A stretch of 44,559 bases of DNA from Ichthyophthirius multifiliis (Eukaryota > Ciliophora > Oligohymenophorea > Hymenostomatida), in NCBI RefSeq assembly GCF_000220395.1, contig NW_004087669.1, forward strand, positions 1 through 44,559. Direction: 5' to 3'. Of the stretch, positions 11,777 to 24,252 are shown piece by piece (the first letter of the stretch is position 1; each line of letters opens with the position of its first letter). Made by a program: the position numbers and the translations under genes. The notes below the pieces were generated by a model. It did not search any database, was not told the DNA's origin, and saw only the letters and a list, made by a program, of their open reading frames with translations.

Positions 11777-12252
11777 ATTTTTTTTATTTTTTAATAATGT
11801 ATATTGTTATATAAATAAAAAAGGTATTTATTTTTATTTATTAATACAGTTATTTTTTTTCTTAAATAAATATATTAATTAAAAACTTCATATAAGTAAA
11901 TAAAGTAAGTATTTTAAAATTTAATAGTTATATATAAGATTTTAGATACAAAAAATAAAATATTAAACATATTTATAAAAATAAACAAAGAGTTAAATTA
12001 AATTTTTAATATTTATTTTAAAAATGATTAAATTGCAATAAATAACTATTAATATAATTAAAACTACATATATGTTTTTAAAATTTAAAATGATAAAATT
12101 TAATTAAAATAAAAATTCGTATAAATTTATATATATATTTTAAATTATAAATATATTTATTTTTATCAATAAATATTTTTTATAAAAAGTCTTTATTATC
12201 TATAAAATATATTATTATTTCTTTAAATATTTATTTATAAAAATCGAACACA

Positions 12253-12317
<65 letters not shown>

Positions 12318-12845
12318 TTATTGCTATATTGAAAACATACATTTTTTTATTTAATAAAAATAATTAATAGTTTATTTAATTTAATAAAAAAAATAAAGAT
12401 TTTTATTATTAAACATAATAAATATTTAATAATAAATACTTATTAATCATCTAATATTATTTTATTTTTTTATTTTAATAATGTATTTAATAATATTTTG
12501 TATATATATATATAAAAATAGTTTTATAGTCAAAATTAAGATAATTAAAAGAATAAAATTAAAATATATTATAAATAAAACTAAAATTATTTTTTTATTA
12601 AAAAAAAAAAAAAAAAAAATCAAAATCACAATCATAATACTTTAAATCTTTAAATTAAAAAAAAAAGTTAAATAAATATAAAAATATAAGCTAAAAAATA
12701 AATATATATATATATATATAAAATAAAATATAAAATATGTATATATTTTTTATAATATTAATAAATATAATATCTATAAAATAAAAAAAAAAACTAAAAA
12801 ACTAAAAAAATAAAAAATAAAAAAAACTAAAAATAAAAATAAAAA
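11777..12845. other. Divergent intergenic region between histidine kinase and NAP1
   Basis: This 1.07-kb spacer is the only head-to-head gap in the window and should contain both promoters. It is nearly all A and T, with a TA tract at about 12259-12312 and a 20-nt A run near 12600-12620. No motif can be named with confidence, and no coding frame or RNA gene was seen. Confidence 0.7.
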
Positions 12846-13945
12846 ATGTCTTGCGTAGTAAAAAAACACAAATAAATCTAATATTTATAAAAAAATAGGA
12901 TAAAAACTGTACTGATGTTCATAAATATGAAAAATAAATCTAAGAAGATGTCGATAATGCTTTAAAAGAACTCCCATTAAGCGAAAAATTCCGTGCTGTA
13001 GCTATAAACTATCATTTATTAAAAAAGAAAGCTTTAGATGATGAATTATCTGAAAAAATGTAATTATTATAATACGAATATGAATTAAAATCTAAGCCAA
13101 TATACGAAAAAGTACAAAAATAAAAAGAAATAATACATATTTATAAATTAAAATAAAAAATAAAAAAGTCATAAGAATTAATATAAGGAAAATACCCAGC
13201 TGAAGAAGATCTTAAAGACTTATAAAAATATTTAAAAGAAGGCGAAAAAGATCAACTCGAGGCATTACCAAAAGAATAAGAAATAAGCGAATTTTGGTCC
13301 AAAGCAATGTGGAATAATGATATTCTTGCTTAAGAAATAAAATAATAAGACGGTCCTGTATTAAAAAGTTTGAAAAGAATAGAATATATTCCTTTAGACG
13401 CATGTAAATATGAATTAATTTTCCATTTCAGTGAGAACGAATTTTTTAAAAATTCGACTTTAAAAAAGACTTTCGAATTAGATAAGGAAGGTGAACCTTT
13501 AAAATCTACAGGTACAGAAATTGAATGGAATGAAGGAAAAAAAACTACAGTTAAAATTACAAAAAAAACCTAAAAAAATAAAAAAACTGGAGCTAAAAGA
13601 GTTGTTGAAAAAGAACAAAAAATTGAATCTTTCTTCAATTTCTTTAATAATTCTGCGCCTATAAAAAGCACAGAAAAAGAAGAAAGTGAAAATGAAGAAG
13701 AAAATGTTTAATTAGATAGACTTAATATTGATTTTGATATCTATAAGAGTTTAGTTGATGAAGTTATTCCTTACTCCCTTGAGTATTTCTTAGGAGTTAA
13801 AACTGGAGAAGATGAATATGATGATGAAGATTTAGATGATGAAGAGGATATAGAAGAACCTCCTAAAGATAAAAAAGCAGGAAAAGGTAAAGGAAATAGT
13901 AAAGGAGGGGCGACTGGTGAAAAACAAGAATGCAAATAATAATGA
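12846..13945 (+). CDS. NAP1-like: Nucleosome assembly protein (NAP1/SET family histone chaperone)
   Basis: Two exons, join(12846..12854, 12899..13945), 351 residues. The first exon codes only Met-Ser-Cys. The 44-nt intron (GTAGTAAAA to AAAATAG) is needed because the ATG frame and the NAP frame differ; phase is 0. The core fits NAP1: helix with FRAVAINYHLLKKKALDDEL, then ISEFWSKAMWNNDILAQEI, the beta-hairpin IEYIPLDACKYELIFHFSENEFFKNSTLKKTF, the KSTGTEIEWNEGKK element and the KIESFFNFFNN segment. It ends with an acidic stretch (EDEYDDEDLDDEEDIEEPP) and a Gly/Lys-rich tail, as usual for the family. NAP1 shuttles and deposits H2A-H2B. Length is close to animal and yeast homologues. The TGA stop at 13943-13945 follows two Gln TAA codons. 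Confidence 0.93.
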
Positions 13946-15106
13946 TGAAAATATTATTTATTGTGTGTGTGTTTTTTTTTTATAAAAAAAGATATAAAGC
14001 AAATTAAGTGTTTATTTGATTTTTTTCGAATTTATAATTTATAAAAAGAAAGAAATTTTCTAAATAATTTATATTTTTCATATTATTATATAAAATATGT
14101 ATAAAATTTTTTTATTTATAATTGTATAGTTTTTTTTTAAAAAAAGTTAAAAATAAGAAATATCAATTTATATTTAAAATATATAAATAAAAAATAATTT
14201 ATAATTATTATTTTGTTTATTCTAAATATTAAATAACAATATATACATATATATATATATACATGCCAATAAAACAAAAACATCGATAGATATAATCATA
14301 AATATGCCATTTTTAGAACTAAAATAAATAATATCTAATTTTAAATAGAATAATAAATTTAATTAATGAAAAAATAAAAATAAAAAAAAGATAATAATTA
14401 TTATCTAAAAATATAGAGAACAATTATGTTTTTGAAAATTAATAATTTATTGCTCGAATAATAATAAAAGAAAAGACAATATAATTATTATAAAATATTT
14501 AAATTATTTATTATAATTAATATTATTAATATATAAATAAATAAAATATAAATATAATGTTTACAATGAATAATCAAAAATAATAAATAAAAAATTAAAA
14601 TAAAAATATATTAAAAATCAAATAAAAAGAATATAAAAAATAAAACATAATCATTTTAAGTAAATAAATTATTTAATATTTAAAATAAATAAGATAAATT
14701 ATTATAAATATAAATTTTTAAGAGAATTTTTTATTCTTAAAAAATAATATTAATAAAAATTAAATATGTAATATAAAATAAAGTAATAAAAAAATATTTA
14801 TATATTTTTATATGGAAATATATAAATATATAAACATTTAAATAAATTATATTTTTATTTATATATATCTTATTTAATAATTATTATTTTTTATTATAAG
14901 TATTTTTATTATAGATAATCTAAATTTATATAAATTTTTATTTTAGTTTATATATTTAATTTTTATATATTTATTTATAATATTTTATTTTTTCTATTTA
15001 TAAATAATGCAAATAACAAATTTAATAATATTTACGAAAAATAATCATTATTATTTATATATTAAGTATTTTTTAAAAAATATATTATAAAAATCAATAT
15101 TAAAAA
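13946..15106. other. Intergenic A+T-rich spacer
   Basis: This 1.16-kb stretch separates NAP1 and the B-box/LRR gene. It consists of A/T tracts with a short TA run near 14250-14262. No gene, RNA or repeat beyond simple sequence could be supported. Confidence 0.68.
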
Positions 15107-16681
15107 ATGGCAACTAATTCATCTAGCTAAAATACATCTAAAATTTAAAATTCGTTCTAATCTTAAAACAACTCTACCCCATCTCCGGTTTCTAACAACC
15201 ACTTCAAATGCCCTAACCACCCAAATATTTCTGGTTTCAGTCTTTGTATAGACGTGAACTGTTCTGCTGGCAGCCGTATAATTTGCTAATAATGCATAAA
15301 GAAGACTGACCTTCACTCTACTCATAAACACAACATTTTATCTTTACAAGAACTTAAAGAAAGTAATTGCTAAAATGTAATTAATAATTTTTATCCCTTT
15401 CACCCTTAAAACCAGACAATTAATTTAAATAAAAAATACATTGAAATTTCTTCTATAGACCAAGTATTCGAAGAAATAATTGATTAATTCATAAAAGGAA
15501 TGAAATAATATCAAAAAGACATAATTTCAAAAGTTGAAGTATAAAACAATAAAATTTTAAACGTAAAAAACTCTAAACCAGTTTAAAAAATAAATTCCGT
15601 CTTTAAAAATTACTACGAAAACAGAATCGAATACGAAGTTTTTTAAAATGCACTACAATATGAGCTAAAAGAGCTTCAAAAATTAGTCAATACTATCTCA
15701 TTTGCAGATTTTTCATTTTAGCCTTAATAATGGAAATAAATCTCTTCTTAATAGATTTCTTAATATGCGAATTTACACTCTTAAATAATTACTTAGTTTG
15801 AGCAAAAAGTCCTTACTTTTGATAAAATAGACTCTTTAATTAAATAAAAATTCTCCCAAAAATACCAAAACAAGAAAATTGAAGTTGCGAAAACAGACGA
15901 TTTCTGGAGTTCAATGGGCTTTGAATGTTATGTAGCTATATATGGAAAGGAAGAAATTACAAATATAAAGGAAGTTTGTGATGAATTATCTAAATATAAC
16001 TAGGATAAAGTCTGTTTTAGTGTCTATTTACCTCGAATGGATATGGACGATACTTAGCTTTCCCTTGTTTGTGATGAAATGAGGAATATAAGTAATACAA
16101 AAAATATAAATATATGTTTGGCCGATAATAAAATATCAAGTGACGGGTATGTGAAGCTTTTTGACTGTTTATCGAATTTTAAATAAATCAATCATTTAGC
16201 AATTTACATAGATAATAATGGATAAATGAACAAATAGGCTTTCGAATAATTAAGTAATTTAATATTTACTCATTCATATAATTTGAAGAAAATTTATATT
16301 TCAATAAATGGGTCTATGAAATTATAAAATAATGAATCAAAATAATAATTTAAATAACTAATGGAATTTATATAGAGAATCAATCAATTAGAAGTTTTGT
16401 ATCTATCTTTAAGAAATAATGATATAAATATAGAAGAATCCTATTATATTTCAAGTGTTTTAGAAAATAATGTTAATCTAGGAATTGTATATATTTTATT
16501 AGATAATAATAATATAAGAAGTGAAGGGGCTAATAGTATTCTTAATGCAGTTTAAAAAATGAAAAAATTAAAATGGTTGGCTTTAGGGATATTAATTAAC
16601 AATATTGATGAGGAAAATAAAAAAATGCTTAAAATGAAATTCGATAGTATAAGTTGTCCAAAAAAAGAAAAATGGATTTGA
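15107..16681 (+). CDS. B-box-like zinc-binding / leucine-rich-repeat protein
   Basis: Single exon, 524 residues; ATG sits in an A-rich context and TGA is at 16679-16681. After a Ser/Asn/Gln-rich start comes a metal-binding pattern: Cys35-x2-His38, Cys47-x4-Cys52, Cys60-x2-Cys63, His70-x2-His73, spaced like a B-box zinc finger. Residues about 90-260 look helical and coiled-coil. From about residue 270 there are irregular leucine-rich repeats of the ribonuclease-inhibitor type (for example LEVLYLSLRNNDIN, GIVYILLDNNNIRSEGA, LKWLALGILINNI). Proteins combining a B-box-like finger with LRRs are common and poorly characterised in ciliates; a protein-interaction role is inferred. The last residues, CPKKEKWI, are usual for an LRR cap. 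No partner is evident. Confidence 0.85.
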
Positions 16682-16682
16682 T

Positions 16683-16732
<50 letters not shown>

Positions 16733-17275
16733 AATAATAATAATTATTACAATGATTATAGCTTTTAATATTATTATTATTATTATAAATATTTTTATTA
16801 TTATTATTATTATTAATATTGTTTTTATTATTATTTTTTAAACAATATATTTTTCTGTTTATTTTATTTTATATTTAAAAATATTTATTATATTAATTTT
16901 TTAAATCTTCAAATATATTTTTAATTATGAATATATGTATAAATAAAATATTTTTTTTCTTTAATAAATTATTTATTATATCTTTTTTACATAATATATA
17001 AAATAATTATTATCAGAAAATTTTTTATAAATAAAAAAAAATTATATACAAATAAAAAATAGATAATTACATTTAATATATTAATTAAAATAAAAAAAAA
17101 AAAAAAAAAAATCTTAAGTATATTTATTAAATAAAATAAATAAATATATTTATTAAGATATATATATTTTTTTATTATTATTATAATTTTATTTATATAT
17201 ATTTTAACTTATATATTCTTTATTTTATTCTTTTTCCTTAATATGTTTAGTTTTAAAATAATAAAATAAATAATT

Positions 17276-17325
<50 letters not shown>

Positions 17326-18372
17326 TAATGTTTTATTTTTTCAATCTATTTCATAAAAACTTTTTTATTAAAAACAATATTATATATACTATATTATTTA
17401 TTTTATATTTCTTGTATATTATAAAACATTAAATATAAAAATTTAAAATAAAATTTTTTATATATATTTTATATAATAAAAATATCATTATTGCTATAAT
17501 TAATTATTAATGTTATTTTTTATAGAAAAATAATAATAAATATATTAAATATAAACATTTAAATAACTAATAGCAATTTTAATTCTTTTTATATATAATA
17601 TTTTTATTATAAAAAATATTTTTTTTGACATTTTATATAATTTTTACTTAAGTATAATTTTATATATTTTTTTTATTATTATTTATCTTAAGAATATATA
17701 GAAATTATATATATATTATTATTTTTAAAATTTAATATAAATATTTCATATATTTTTATTTTATATTTTTAAAGTTTAATGAATATTATATGTTTAGAAT
17801 ATTTTATTTTTATTTTCTTTCATTATTTATAAAGAATCTTTTTATTTTTGTATTTATTAATTTTAAAAAGCTATTTAATATTCATTTTTAAAGCTAAATA
17901 GATATAAATTTTCAATATATAATTTATTTTTATTATAAAAAATATGAAGTCTATTAAAATTAAATCTAATAATAAAATACAAAACTTCAAGTTAAAAATA
18001 AAGCTTATTTTATTTTTTACGTGCTTCTGTCATATATATGTATTGTAAACAAAATTATATTTTTTCATTTATATCTAAAAGTTTAAAATAAATATAAAAA
18101 ATATAAAATAATATAATGTCATATTACATAAATTATATTCATTAAAAATTAAATAATTAATAGTTCAATTTTCCATTATATTCCTATTATTTATTAAATA
18201 AAATATACAATTTTAATTAAAAGAAATCTTAAATATTTTTTATTTTTAAAAAGTAAAAATAAAAACAATTAATAAATAAATAAAAAATACATTTAAAACA
18301 AAAAAAAATCATAATAAAAAAAAATATTATTACTAAAAACAAATAAACTAAAACAAAATAAAAATATAAAAA
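16682..18372. other. Intergenic spacer with TA and ATT microsatellites
   Basis: This 1.7-kb gap is rich in simple repeats: TA tracts at about 16689-16728 and 17285-17322, ATT/AAT runs at about 16729-16835, and an A run near 17092-17110. No protein-like frame and no RNA gene were found. Confidence 0.7.
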
Positions 18373-18893
18373 ATGGACACATTAGATATAGATTCAAACA
18401 GTTTTGAAGCCCAAAAATACTTAACAGAATTTCTCAAAAGAAATTCCCTACAAGACCTAATTCGAAAAAATAACACAGTCCAGTAAGAAATAAAAAATTA
18501 CGATTAAGAAATCTAATCACTAGTATTCCAAAATTATTCAAAATTTATAAGTTCTATAGACACAGTAAAGAAGATGAAAAACGATATTTTTAAAGTAGAT
18601 GATAAAATGAAAAACCTAGAAGAGTCAATGAATAAAATAATTACTTTATCAACCCATATAGACGATTCTTTAAGTATAAAACGAGGAGAAATCTAAAAAT
18701 TAGATATAATAAATAAAGATTTATAAAAACTTAATTCACTTTGTTAATTTCCAGAAATATTAACTAAAGATTTACAAGCTTACAAATAAATGGTAGAAAT
18801 ATAAAAAATTGATTATAAAGAAATATTCTCTAAGTCAGTAGAAAATTATAAGGTATATGATATAAATATAATATATATATATAAAATTTATAT

Positions 18894-18924
<31 letters not shown>

Positions 18925-20591
18925 ATATATTTTTTTTATTTATTTAATATTAATAAAGGTATGTTTTAAAATGTTGGATGATTTTAAAGAAGAACCATTA
19001 GTAGCTCCTATATATAAAGATTCAATAGGAAAAATTGAAGAAATAAGAACTATATTATGGAATTTATAAAATTTATACAAGCCTTAAAGCTTTTTATTAG
19101 GTCTTATTAAACAAAAAAGTGGACAAGTGGATTAATTAAATACCCAAGAATTAAAATTTATAACTAATAAATTAGTAGCTTTTATGTAGGATTAAGAGTC
19201 TGTTTTAAGAAATTATTTGAAAATTGCAAAGGATAGATTTTAATAAATGGCTTCTGATATTATAGAAAATTAAGTTTCATTATAAGTTTTAGGATTAAAA
19301 TAAAATAATAATGAAGATTAATAATAATAATGTATTTTTATTTTTGAATATATATAAAAAAATAAATAAATAATTTTCTTAAAAAAAGAAATTAATTTTT
19401 AATAGAAATTAGACTAATTTTTATAAACAAAAAATATTGTGTAAATTTAGATGAATTAAAAAATTTCTATGAAAATCTAGAATATCAAACAGTAAAAATT
19501 TAAACTGACTAAGAAGGAACAATAATATGGCTAATGAATTAACTAAAAGTAAATTTATTCGAAGAACTTAAAAATGAAATATAATTTTTATTGAAAGAAA
19601 TAAGTTAAATATTAAACCCTAAATTTTAAAAAGGAGATGTTATTTCATAAACAATAAAAGAAATTTTTATGAATTTATTACAAAAAACAAGCGAAAAAAT
19701 ATCATCTAAAAAAATAACAAATTTAGAAGTAACATTAAATATATTATCTATATATATAAATATATAAATATATAAATATATAATTATATATATATAAATA
19801 TAAAAAATTTTATTGTATAATATTATTTACTTTAAAATAATCTATATTTATAGGTAAATTAATGCTTTAAAGTATTAAATGAATTTTTAAATGAATAAAT
19901 TTTCTAAAATTAGTTTATTGATAGAAATTTAAAGACTGAACTAGCCGATAAATTTTTCGAATAAGTCGAGAATGTATGTAGAAGTTAAGTAATGAATTGT
20001 TTTTCTAATTTAAGATATGACTACATGTAATTAATAATTGAGACTAAATATTAATGTAAATAAATTTAAGATGAATACATAAACGATAAATCAGATCATG
20101 ATTTACAAGAAGCCGAATCGAATTTAAAAAGGGAAATTTTTTAATTGACAACAATTTTAAAAAATAAACTAGATTCACTTATTTAATGTGTATCTTTAGA
20201 ACTTAAATCTTTTGTATTTTCAGAAGATTAATATCTAAAAAATCACGATATGTTTATAGGTCTTATGCATGGTTAAATGGTTGATTTTTGTAAAATTATA
20301 CACAAAACACTAGGAATGAGATAAAATTAAGTTTCTATTGATAATGTTAATTTATATAATAGTGTACCAGCTAATAGGACTTAAATGAATAAACTTAATA
20401 ATTAATTTATTGCACTTTTTTAGAGATTTTAATAAAGTCCGGAAAATAATGTTTATTTTTTATTAGTTAATTAATTCTTATAAATTTATGAAAAAAAAAT
20501 TATTTCGCAAATTTTTGATACATTAAATACAATTATTGAGTAATCTTTACCTTCACTAATTTAATAATAATATTCTTTATAAAAGTAAATA

Positions 20592-20639
<48 letters not shown>

Positions 20640-21345
20640 TTTTTTATTTTTATATATATTTTTTATTAGTTTTTATTAAAATCTTAAAAGCACTACTTTA
20701 AATTAAGATATATAAAAAATACAAAACGGTGCTAAATATGATTTTAGTATAAACTACGTAAACTATTGTTAAAGTTCTTCTGAAGAAATTCTCGGAAGCC
20801 TTGACTCTTATTTCGAAGACAATAAATTCATTTAAAACACATAACCTCCATCAGATATATCACCTGAAATAAATAATATTGTAAACTATATTCGTACTAT
20901 AATATTAGAATTGAACATATTTTTCCCCGACATGAAACGTAGTTTAGTAAAGAAAACCTCATTTGTTAAACTTGACGGTACTTTTAATATTGAAATGGAA
21001 CGTATGCTGGTAAAAAAAAGCCACTAATTCGATACTAATAGGTTAGAATTTAATCGAAATTTACTTCTAATGAGTCTTTTGAAAGGTATTTTTAAAGGAA
21101 TAATTGAAAGAGTTAGATAAGTGAAGATTTTTGATAATTTTTCCTTTTAATAATTATAAATTGACTTATGTTTTATTATGTAACTTTTCTTTGAAATGGT
21201 CGCTGTAGATGATGAGAGTTTCATAACAGCTCTTTATTTTGAAATTATAGAGAGCGCAAGTGATAATTATTTAGATAATAAAAAATTAGATTAATAAATA
21301 ATAGATAACATTGTATAATAAAAAAGATAAAAACTAAAAATATGA
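18373..21345 (+). CDS. VPS51: GARP/EARP tethering complex subunit VPS51
   Basis: Five exons, join(18373..18852, 18959..19331, 19406..19728, 19854..20584, 20670..21345), 860 residues. All four introns (106, 74, 125 and 85 nt) are GT-AG and phases close exactly. The N-terminus MDTLDIDSNSF, then the FQNYSKFISSIDTVKKMKND segment, closely follows the VPS51/Fat-free signature (Y/F-E-NYNKFI-ATDTIRKMK), and a coiled coil comes next. The C-terminal half shows the helical CATCHR-type rods expected for the family, for example the block around FFEMVAVDDESFITALYFE. VPS51 joins VPS52, VPS53 and VPS54 (GARP) or syndetin (EARP) to tether endosome-derived vesicles at the trans-Golgi. Length is near the human protein (about 780). 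The very A+T-rich introns carry TA repeats. Confidence 0.92.
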
Positions 21346-21439
21346 AGATATATATATATTAATATTTATATATTTATATATATATATTATATATATATTT
21401 ATTATATATTACAAGTATAAATATACTTATATATAAAAA

Positions 21440-23854
21440 ATGTATAATAAAATAAAAAATATATTCTATCTTAATTAATATTAAAAATAATGTTTCTCTT
21501 CTTAAATTTTTCTTCAAAGTCTTTCTAAAATAAGAGCCATTTAACATTAAAATAATATTAACATATTCCATATAAATTCTAATTTTGAGAAAAATTATCC
21601 TTTAAATTAATAATTATAGACCGAAATAAACAATCTAATATTACAAATGTATAAAAATTCAATAAAAATTAAAGAATTTTAAGCTTAATTTTCTCAAAAC
21701 GACTAAAACTTAATACAAAGCATTCTTTTAAATATAATACTTGCCCTAAATTTCTAAAAAAACAACAATATTTATTAATAAATAATCATAGGAGTTGATA
21801 TTTTAATTTTTTCGATAAAATATTAACTATTAAATGAACAAATAGTTTATTTTTTTAAATAACTATTCGAAAAAATAAGCCATATAGATATAAAAAATCT
21901 CTAAAAACACCAAATAGAATAAATTATCGAATCTTTTATAAAAATAATAAAAGAAAAATAACTTTAAATGTACGAATAATTTTTTTATAAAATAATACTA
22001 AATTTTCTATAAAAAACGCAAAAAATACACCCAATATCACTTCATAAAAAACTGGAAATTTTTCAATAAATAAATCCATTAGAAAATCATATAATTTAAA
22101 AAATAAATGAAAAATCTGAAAATTAATAAGATTTTCTTTAAAAAATAAATGAAAAAATTTAAAATAATGCTTTTTTAAATCAAAAATCTTAAAACGAACT
22201 CGAAAATCTTTAAAATCAATAAAATGAATAACAAAATCTTATAAACAAACAGGAAAATCTTTAAAAATAACAACAAAATCTTTAATATTAGCAAGAAAAT
22301 ATTTAAAATCAATAAAATAAATAACAAAATATTATAAACGAACAGGAAAATCTTTAAAATAAATAACAAAATCTTTAATATTAACAAGAAAATTATGAAA
22401 ATCAATAAAATAAATAACAAAATCTTATAAACGAACAGGAAAATCTTTAAAATTAGAATGAAAATCAATAATAAAATCTTTAAAATTACCAAGAAAATAA
22501 TAATATACAAAAAACAAATGAAAATGATTAAAATATAAATCAAATTTTATTCGAAAATTAAAAAGATCAAAATCTCGATTTTTATTTAAAATAATTATTT
22601 ATGTTCCTTTAAAATGATATATTTATTAGTTTTTTACTTTTGAATGAAATTTAGAATTTTTAAACATTAAATTTATTCATAAAATAGTTCAAAAATACTC
22701 AAATAGACGAAATTCCTCCCCAAACATTCATTTAATATATTTAACTATTGAAAAATTAAGATAATATAGGAGAATTAATCGATTTTATAGAAAATATGGC
22801 CGAAAAATCTATATATAATAATAATATATAAAAAAGAATAACTTTATATACCCAATTATATGAACTTATATTAGACTATCCTGAAGATAAATACTCTAAA
22901 ACACATTTAATTTGCAAATTATTTAATATTTTTGACAAAAGTTTGATTGTAAAGCATTCTTTAATGAAAAAACTGGAAGAAATATTGACAAAAGGTAATC
23001 TTTTTTAAAAAATGAATATAGATTAGTTTTAAAAAATGCTTTAATTTTTAAGTTAATACCCTTTAAATCCTTTGATATTAACTAAAAATCAAATAAATTT
23101 TTTCTTTTAAAAAAATATAAACTAAATGCAAAATGAAACAAAAATTTAAATAATTTTTTCGCTTTTGAAATTCGAGAAAAAATTTGATTTTTAAAAAATA
23201 GCTGAAAATCCAACTTTTATATCAATTGAAAATATTTCCTTAATTTCTAATTTTTTCCTTTATTTTTTAAAAAATTAAAATAAGTCTCTAAAAGAGAAAA
23301 TTTCCTTTTATTTTTTAGCCAAAAATTTCCTTCTTTTTAAAAAAGATGAAAAAAATTAAATTTTAAATGAAAAAAATAAAGATGATTTAGCCTAAACATT
23401 TAAAAAAGTCAATTTTTCGGGTACAATTTCACTTCTTTAAAAACAAGTTATTGATTAAATAGTTCAAAATAATAAAAATCTAATTAAAAATTATAAATAA
23501 GAAATATTTATAGATGATACTTTTTAAATAGATTGTTTAATTAATGATAATATAGTGGTTGAAGTAAATGGATTTTAACATTATTTCTATACATACGATA
23601 TTTAAAAAGATTAAGAAAATATTAAAACATAAGATGAAATTATTATAGAAGATCTAAACATTTAAATATTTGTAATTGAAAATATATATACATAACTTAA
23701 ATTTAAGATTTTGAATTAAAATTATGGACTTGAGGTCAGATATATACCTTTTAGTGTTTATGAAAAGTATAAAAAATAAAATAAGCATATAGAATTTTTA
23801 AATGAAATAGTTTTTAAAAATAGAAGTATTAAAGATATTATTAAAATAATTTGA
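21440..23854 (+). CDS. RAP-domain protein, probably mitochondrial RNA metabolism
   Basis: Single exon, 804 residues, only 94 bp after the VPS51 stop. The N-terminus (MYNKIKNIFYLNQYQKQCF and on, with basic, hydroxylated and no acidic residues for about 40 positions) resembles a mitochondrial presequence. Residues about 250-360 are an Asn/Gln/Glu-rich repeat built from a 31-residue unit. The middle is helical repeat-like (about 370-640). The C-terminus, about residues 693-785, fits a RAP domain: IDCLINDNIVVEVNGFQHYF, then KFKILNQNYGLEVRYIPFSVYEKY, matching the restriction-endonuclease-like fold of FASTK and OPR proteins. RAP proteins act on organellar transcripts and rRNA. The repeat insertion is unusual and the antisense open frame over it is an artefact. 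Confidence 0.82.
22190..22500 (+). repeat. 93-bp in-frame tandem repeat inside the RAP gene
   Basis: Units starting with AAAATCAATAAAAT lie at 22212, 22305 and 22398, exactly 93 bp apart, with a partial fourth copy. 93 is 31 codons, so the frame is preserved. Each unit codes for an Asn/Gln/Glu-rich helix of the type NQQNLINEQENLQ. Copies differ at a few positions, so the array is not a simple assembly duplication. Confidence 0.88.
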
Positions 23855-24210
23855 ATTTTTTTTATTTTAAATTTAATTATTAAGTATTATATAAATAAAT
23901 AACATAAATATAAATAAATATATTTATAAATAAAAATATTTATATATTTATATATTTTAATATAAATATATTTATATATTTTTATTTTTTAATATTATAA
24001 AATATTTTTAATATTATAATATATATAATATTTTTTTGAAAAATAACTATATATAATTTTTTTTTACTATTAATAATAGTATTTTGTTTTTGTTTTTTTA
24101 AATAAACTATATTATCGATTATTAAAATATTGTATTTTTTTTATAATAATATTTAAAGTAAAATAATATGAAAATAAAATAAATATTTTTAATTATAAAT
24201 ATATATATAA

Positions 24211-24252
<42 letters not shown>

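Noticed and set aside
12846-12960. Unspliced start of NAP1
   Set aside because: Reading straight from the ATG leaves the NAP frame and soon loses all similarity; the 44-nt intron is required.
15119-15331. Minus-strand 70-residue open frame
   Set aside because: It is antisense to the B-box-like zinc-binding start of the plus-strand LRR gene, where the Cys/His spacing shows the real frame.
22175-22543. Minus-strand 122-residue Leu/Ile/Phe-rich open frame
   Set aside because: It is the antisense of the Asn/Gln/Lys-rich repeat in the RAP gene; the hydrophobic composition is a mirror of AAA/AAT codons.
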